Shown here: one piece after another, positions 5,122 through 6,458 of the stretch
How the letters are laid out: each line of letters opens with the position of its first letter
How positions within the stretch are numbered: the stretch's first letter is position 1
Origin: Candidatus Tayloriibacteriota bacterium
GTDB lineage: Bacteria; Patescibacteriota; Minisyncoccia; Phycocordibacterales; GWA1-40-21
Direction of reading: 5' to 3'
Assembly: GCA_026395155.1 (NCBI GenBank)
Contig: JAPLZG010000128.1
Coordinates: 1 to 6,458, forward strand
DNA: 6,458 nucleotides
Made by a program: the position numbers and the translations under genes
Notes under the pieces: model-generated
What the model was told of the DNA's origin: nothing
What the model saw: the letters and a program-made list of their open reading frames with translations, nothing else
Database searches by the model: none

Positions 5122-6458
5122 ATGGCAAACAAAACAACATTTAATGAGGCAAGCAAAATCATTGTTAAAGGGGCTAGAACTCATAATCTTAAAAATATTA
5201 CCGTTGAGATGCCACGCAATAAGATGATTGCTGTAACAGGTCTTTCTGGATCAGGAAAGTCGTCTTTTGCTTTTGATACTATTTTTGCTGAAGGCCAAAG
5301 AAGATATGTCGAATCACTTTCTTCTTATGCCAGACAATTTTTACATCAAATGCAAAAACCAGATGTTGATGAGATTATTGGTCTTTCACCAGCAATTTCT
5401 ATAGATCAAAAGTCTCGCTCAAACAATCCGCGTTCGACAGTAGCTACAATAACTGAAATATATGATTATTTAAGAATTCTTTTTGCCAGAATTGGTAAAC
5501 CACATTGTTTAGAGTGTGGAAGAGAAATTAAAAAACTTTCAAAAGAAGAAATATTAGAGACAATTATTAATACAGTTTCAAAAATTAAACCTCAAGAAAA
5601 GTTGAAGGAAGTTTTGGGTGTAGAAATCAATTCAAATAAAATTAGGATATTTTCTCCCGTTGTTGTTGGAAGAAAAGGAGAATATTATCAGCTCCTATAC
5701 GATTTACTTGAAAAAGGGTACGAACAAGTAAAAATTGATGGCGAAATGAAAAAATTGAGAAATCAAATAATTTTAGCAAAAAATAAAAAACATGATATTG
5801 ATGTGCTCGTTGATGAGTTTTATGTGAGTGAGTTTATAAATCAAAAGACGGGGATGGATCCCGTTCGCGACCTAGATTTCTTACGAGCCAAAGCAAGTGT
5901 AGAAATCGGAAGTACTCTTGTGGTACAACGGGATGACCCCAGTCAAATAAAAAATCAATTTGACGGGGCAGGCAGAAAAGATGGATTGCCACGCCATGCT
6001 CGCAATGACAAAAAAAGCAAAGAAATTAATATCGATATAAAAACACGACTCTCTGATGCCGTAGAAAAAGCAATTGAAGAATCTAAAGGTTTACTAAAAA
6101 TTGAAACTCCTGAAGAAACAAAAATGATTTCTGTAAAATTTATGTGTCCTTATGATGGTTATTCATATCCCGAGATAGAGCCAAGACTTTTTTCATTCAA
6201 TTCACCTTATGGAGCATGTCCTGAATGTAATGGTTTGGGAACAAAAGAGTTTTTTTCTGATGAACCATGCGAAAAATGTAAAGGAGCTAGACTTCGTGAG
6301 GAAGCTTTGCATATATTTATTGGTGGCCAAAGTATTGTAGATTACACTGCAAAATCTATCACTGATGCTAAAAAATTCCTTGAGGAAATTAAATTCACCG
6401 AACTTGAACAGGAAATTTCAAAAGTTATTTTAAAAGAAATAGATTCTAGATTGGAATT
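5122..6458 (+). CDS. uvrA: Excinuclease ABC subunit A (UvrA), N-terminal 445 codons, with compound repeat insert
   Basis: UvrA is the dimeric ABC-type ATPase that scans DNA for damage and loads UvrB. The frame is open to the window end, so this is the N-terminal half of a protein usually around 940 aa. Visible: family N-terminus (IIVKGARTHNLKNI), Walker A GLSGSGKS (40-47), the block EGQRRYVESLSSYARQF, C129/C132 in CLECG, the UvrB-binding domain (roughly 130-300 here), the first zinc module with C342, D345, C366 and C369 in EPRLFSFNSPYGACPEC, and CEKCKGARL (383-391). The zinc module has Asp at 345 where families have Cys or sometimes His. A repeat-encoded insert of about 60 residues (about 240-300) interrupts the UvrB-binding domain between VLVDEFYVSEF and INIDIKTRLSDA; the frame is kept. 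No Shine-Dalgarno precedes the ATG. Confidence 0.96.
   Translation, partial: MANKTTFNEASKIIVKGARTHNLKNITVEMPRNKMIAVTGLSGSGKSSFAFDTIFAEGQRRYVESLSSYARQFLHQMQKPDVDEIIGLSPAISIDQKSRSNNPRSTVATITEIYDYLRILFARIGKPHCLECGREIKKLSKEEILETIINTVSKIKPQEKLKEVLGVEINSNKIRIFSPVVVGRKGEYYQLLYDLLEKGYEQVKIDGEMKKLRNQIILAKNKKHDIDVLVDEFYVSEFINQKTGMDPVRDLDFLRAKASVEIGSTLVVQRDDPSQIKNQFDGAGRKDGLPRHARNDKKSKEINIDIKTRLSDAVEKAIEESKGLLKIETPEETKMISVKFMCPYDGYSYPEIEPRLFSFNSPYGACPECNGLGTKEFFSDEPCEKCKGARLREEALHIFIGGQSIVDYTAKSITDAKKFLEEIKFTELEQEISKVILKEIDSRLE
5845..5937 (+). repeat. Family A palindrome split by a family B element, inside uvrA
   Basis: ATCCCGTT (5858-5865) and AACGGGAT (5927-5934) are perfect 8-bp arms with the family A borders TGG and GAC. 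The loop between them is about 61 bases and consists mainly of the family B element. AAGACGGGGAT (5845-5855) before it recurs at 62-72. The whole is read through as UvrA residues of about 242-272 with no stop codon. Confidence 0.8.
5869..5924 (+). repeat. Family B hairpin element, copy inside uvrA
   Basis: This is homologous to the inverted copy at 176-230. The stem GATTTCTTAC (5875-5884) pairs with GTAGAAATC (5899-5907) with one bulged T and a 14-base loop. GTAC at 5912-5915 and 5923-5926 flanks the 3' part; the other copy has GTGC at both equivalent places. Confidence 0.78.
5935..5970 (+). repeat. Family C 36-base palindrome inside uvrA
   Basis: 34 of 36 bases match 2067-2102 in uvrB. Here CCCC(A)GTCAAAT pairs with ATTTGACGGGG, one base pair longer than in uvrB. 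It encodes DPSQIKNQFDGA (residues 272-283) in the same codon phase as in uvrB. Its first three bases are shared with the end of the preceding family A palindrome. Confidence 0.85.
5982..6016 (+). repeat. Family A palindromic repeat inside uvrA
   Basis: TGGATTGCC...GCAATGAC followed by seven A, 32 of 35 identical to 1371-1405 in the uvrB leader. It encodes DGLPRHARNDKK in UvrA. With the two preceding repeats it forms a head-to-tail run of three repeat families in a single coding insert. Confidence 0.82.

Noticed and set aside
1..6458. tRNA or rRNA genes
   Set aside because: No cloverleaf with a T-loop GTTCRA motif and no rRNA-like conserved stretch was seen on either strand by eye.

Overview
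This is an AT-rich bacterial window dominated by nucleotide excision repair genes. A complete uvrB (1413-3695) and the first 445 codons of uvrA (5122 to the window end) lie on the + strand. Between them sit a small soluble histidine kinase (3716-4402) and a single-domain response regulator (4423-4818). Two small unrecognised genes (912-1211 and 411-782) lie on the - strand upstream of uvrB, each followed by a clear intrinsic terminator. Low GC, tiny signalling proteins, near-leaderless starts and many short palindromic repeats would fit a Patescibacteria (CPR/Parcubacteria-like) genome. That assignment is inference; no rRNA or phylogenetic marker comparison was possible.

Layout: 1-320 has no convincing gene and is a patchwork of hairpins and nested short repeats. 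321-1300 holds the two - strand genes with terminators, one good ribosome binding site and one good promoter. 1301-1412 is the uvrB leader, with an ACGAAT array and a copy of a palindromic repeat ending 7 bases before the start codon. 3696-4422 contains two strong -10 boxes placed only 8-9 bases before the kinase and regulator start codons, so both mRNAs should be almost leaderless. 4819-5121 is noncoding, with a weak terminator followed by a second, inverted ACGAAT/TACAAATTGTA array in front of uvrA.

The striking feature is that both repair proteins carry extra peptides encoded by short repeats inserted in frame. UvrB has three (residues about 219-230, 344-361 and 460-503) and UvrA has one compound insert of about 60 residues (about 240-300). 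The inserts belong to at least four repeat families, all present more than once in the window. A: TGGAT...ATGAC palindromes. B: a roughly 55-base hairpin element nested in the loop of an A palindrome. C: a 36-base palindrome at 34/36 identity and the same codon phase in uvrB and uvrA. D: arrays of GCAGAC/GCGGAC. None breaks the reading frame, and the catalytic motifs of both proteins are intact around them. The behaviour resembles Rickettsia palindromic elements, but the families differ by eye.

Functionally, UvrA and UvrB form the damage-recognition complex. The kinase and regulator form a minimal phosphorelay without a sensor or DNA-binding output domain; any link to DNA repair rests only on position.
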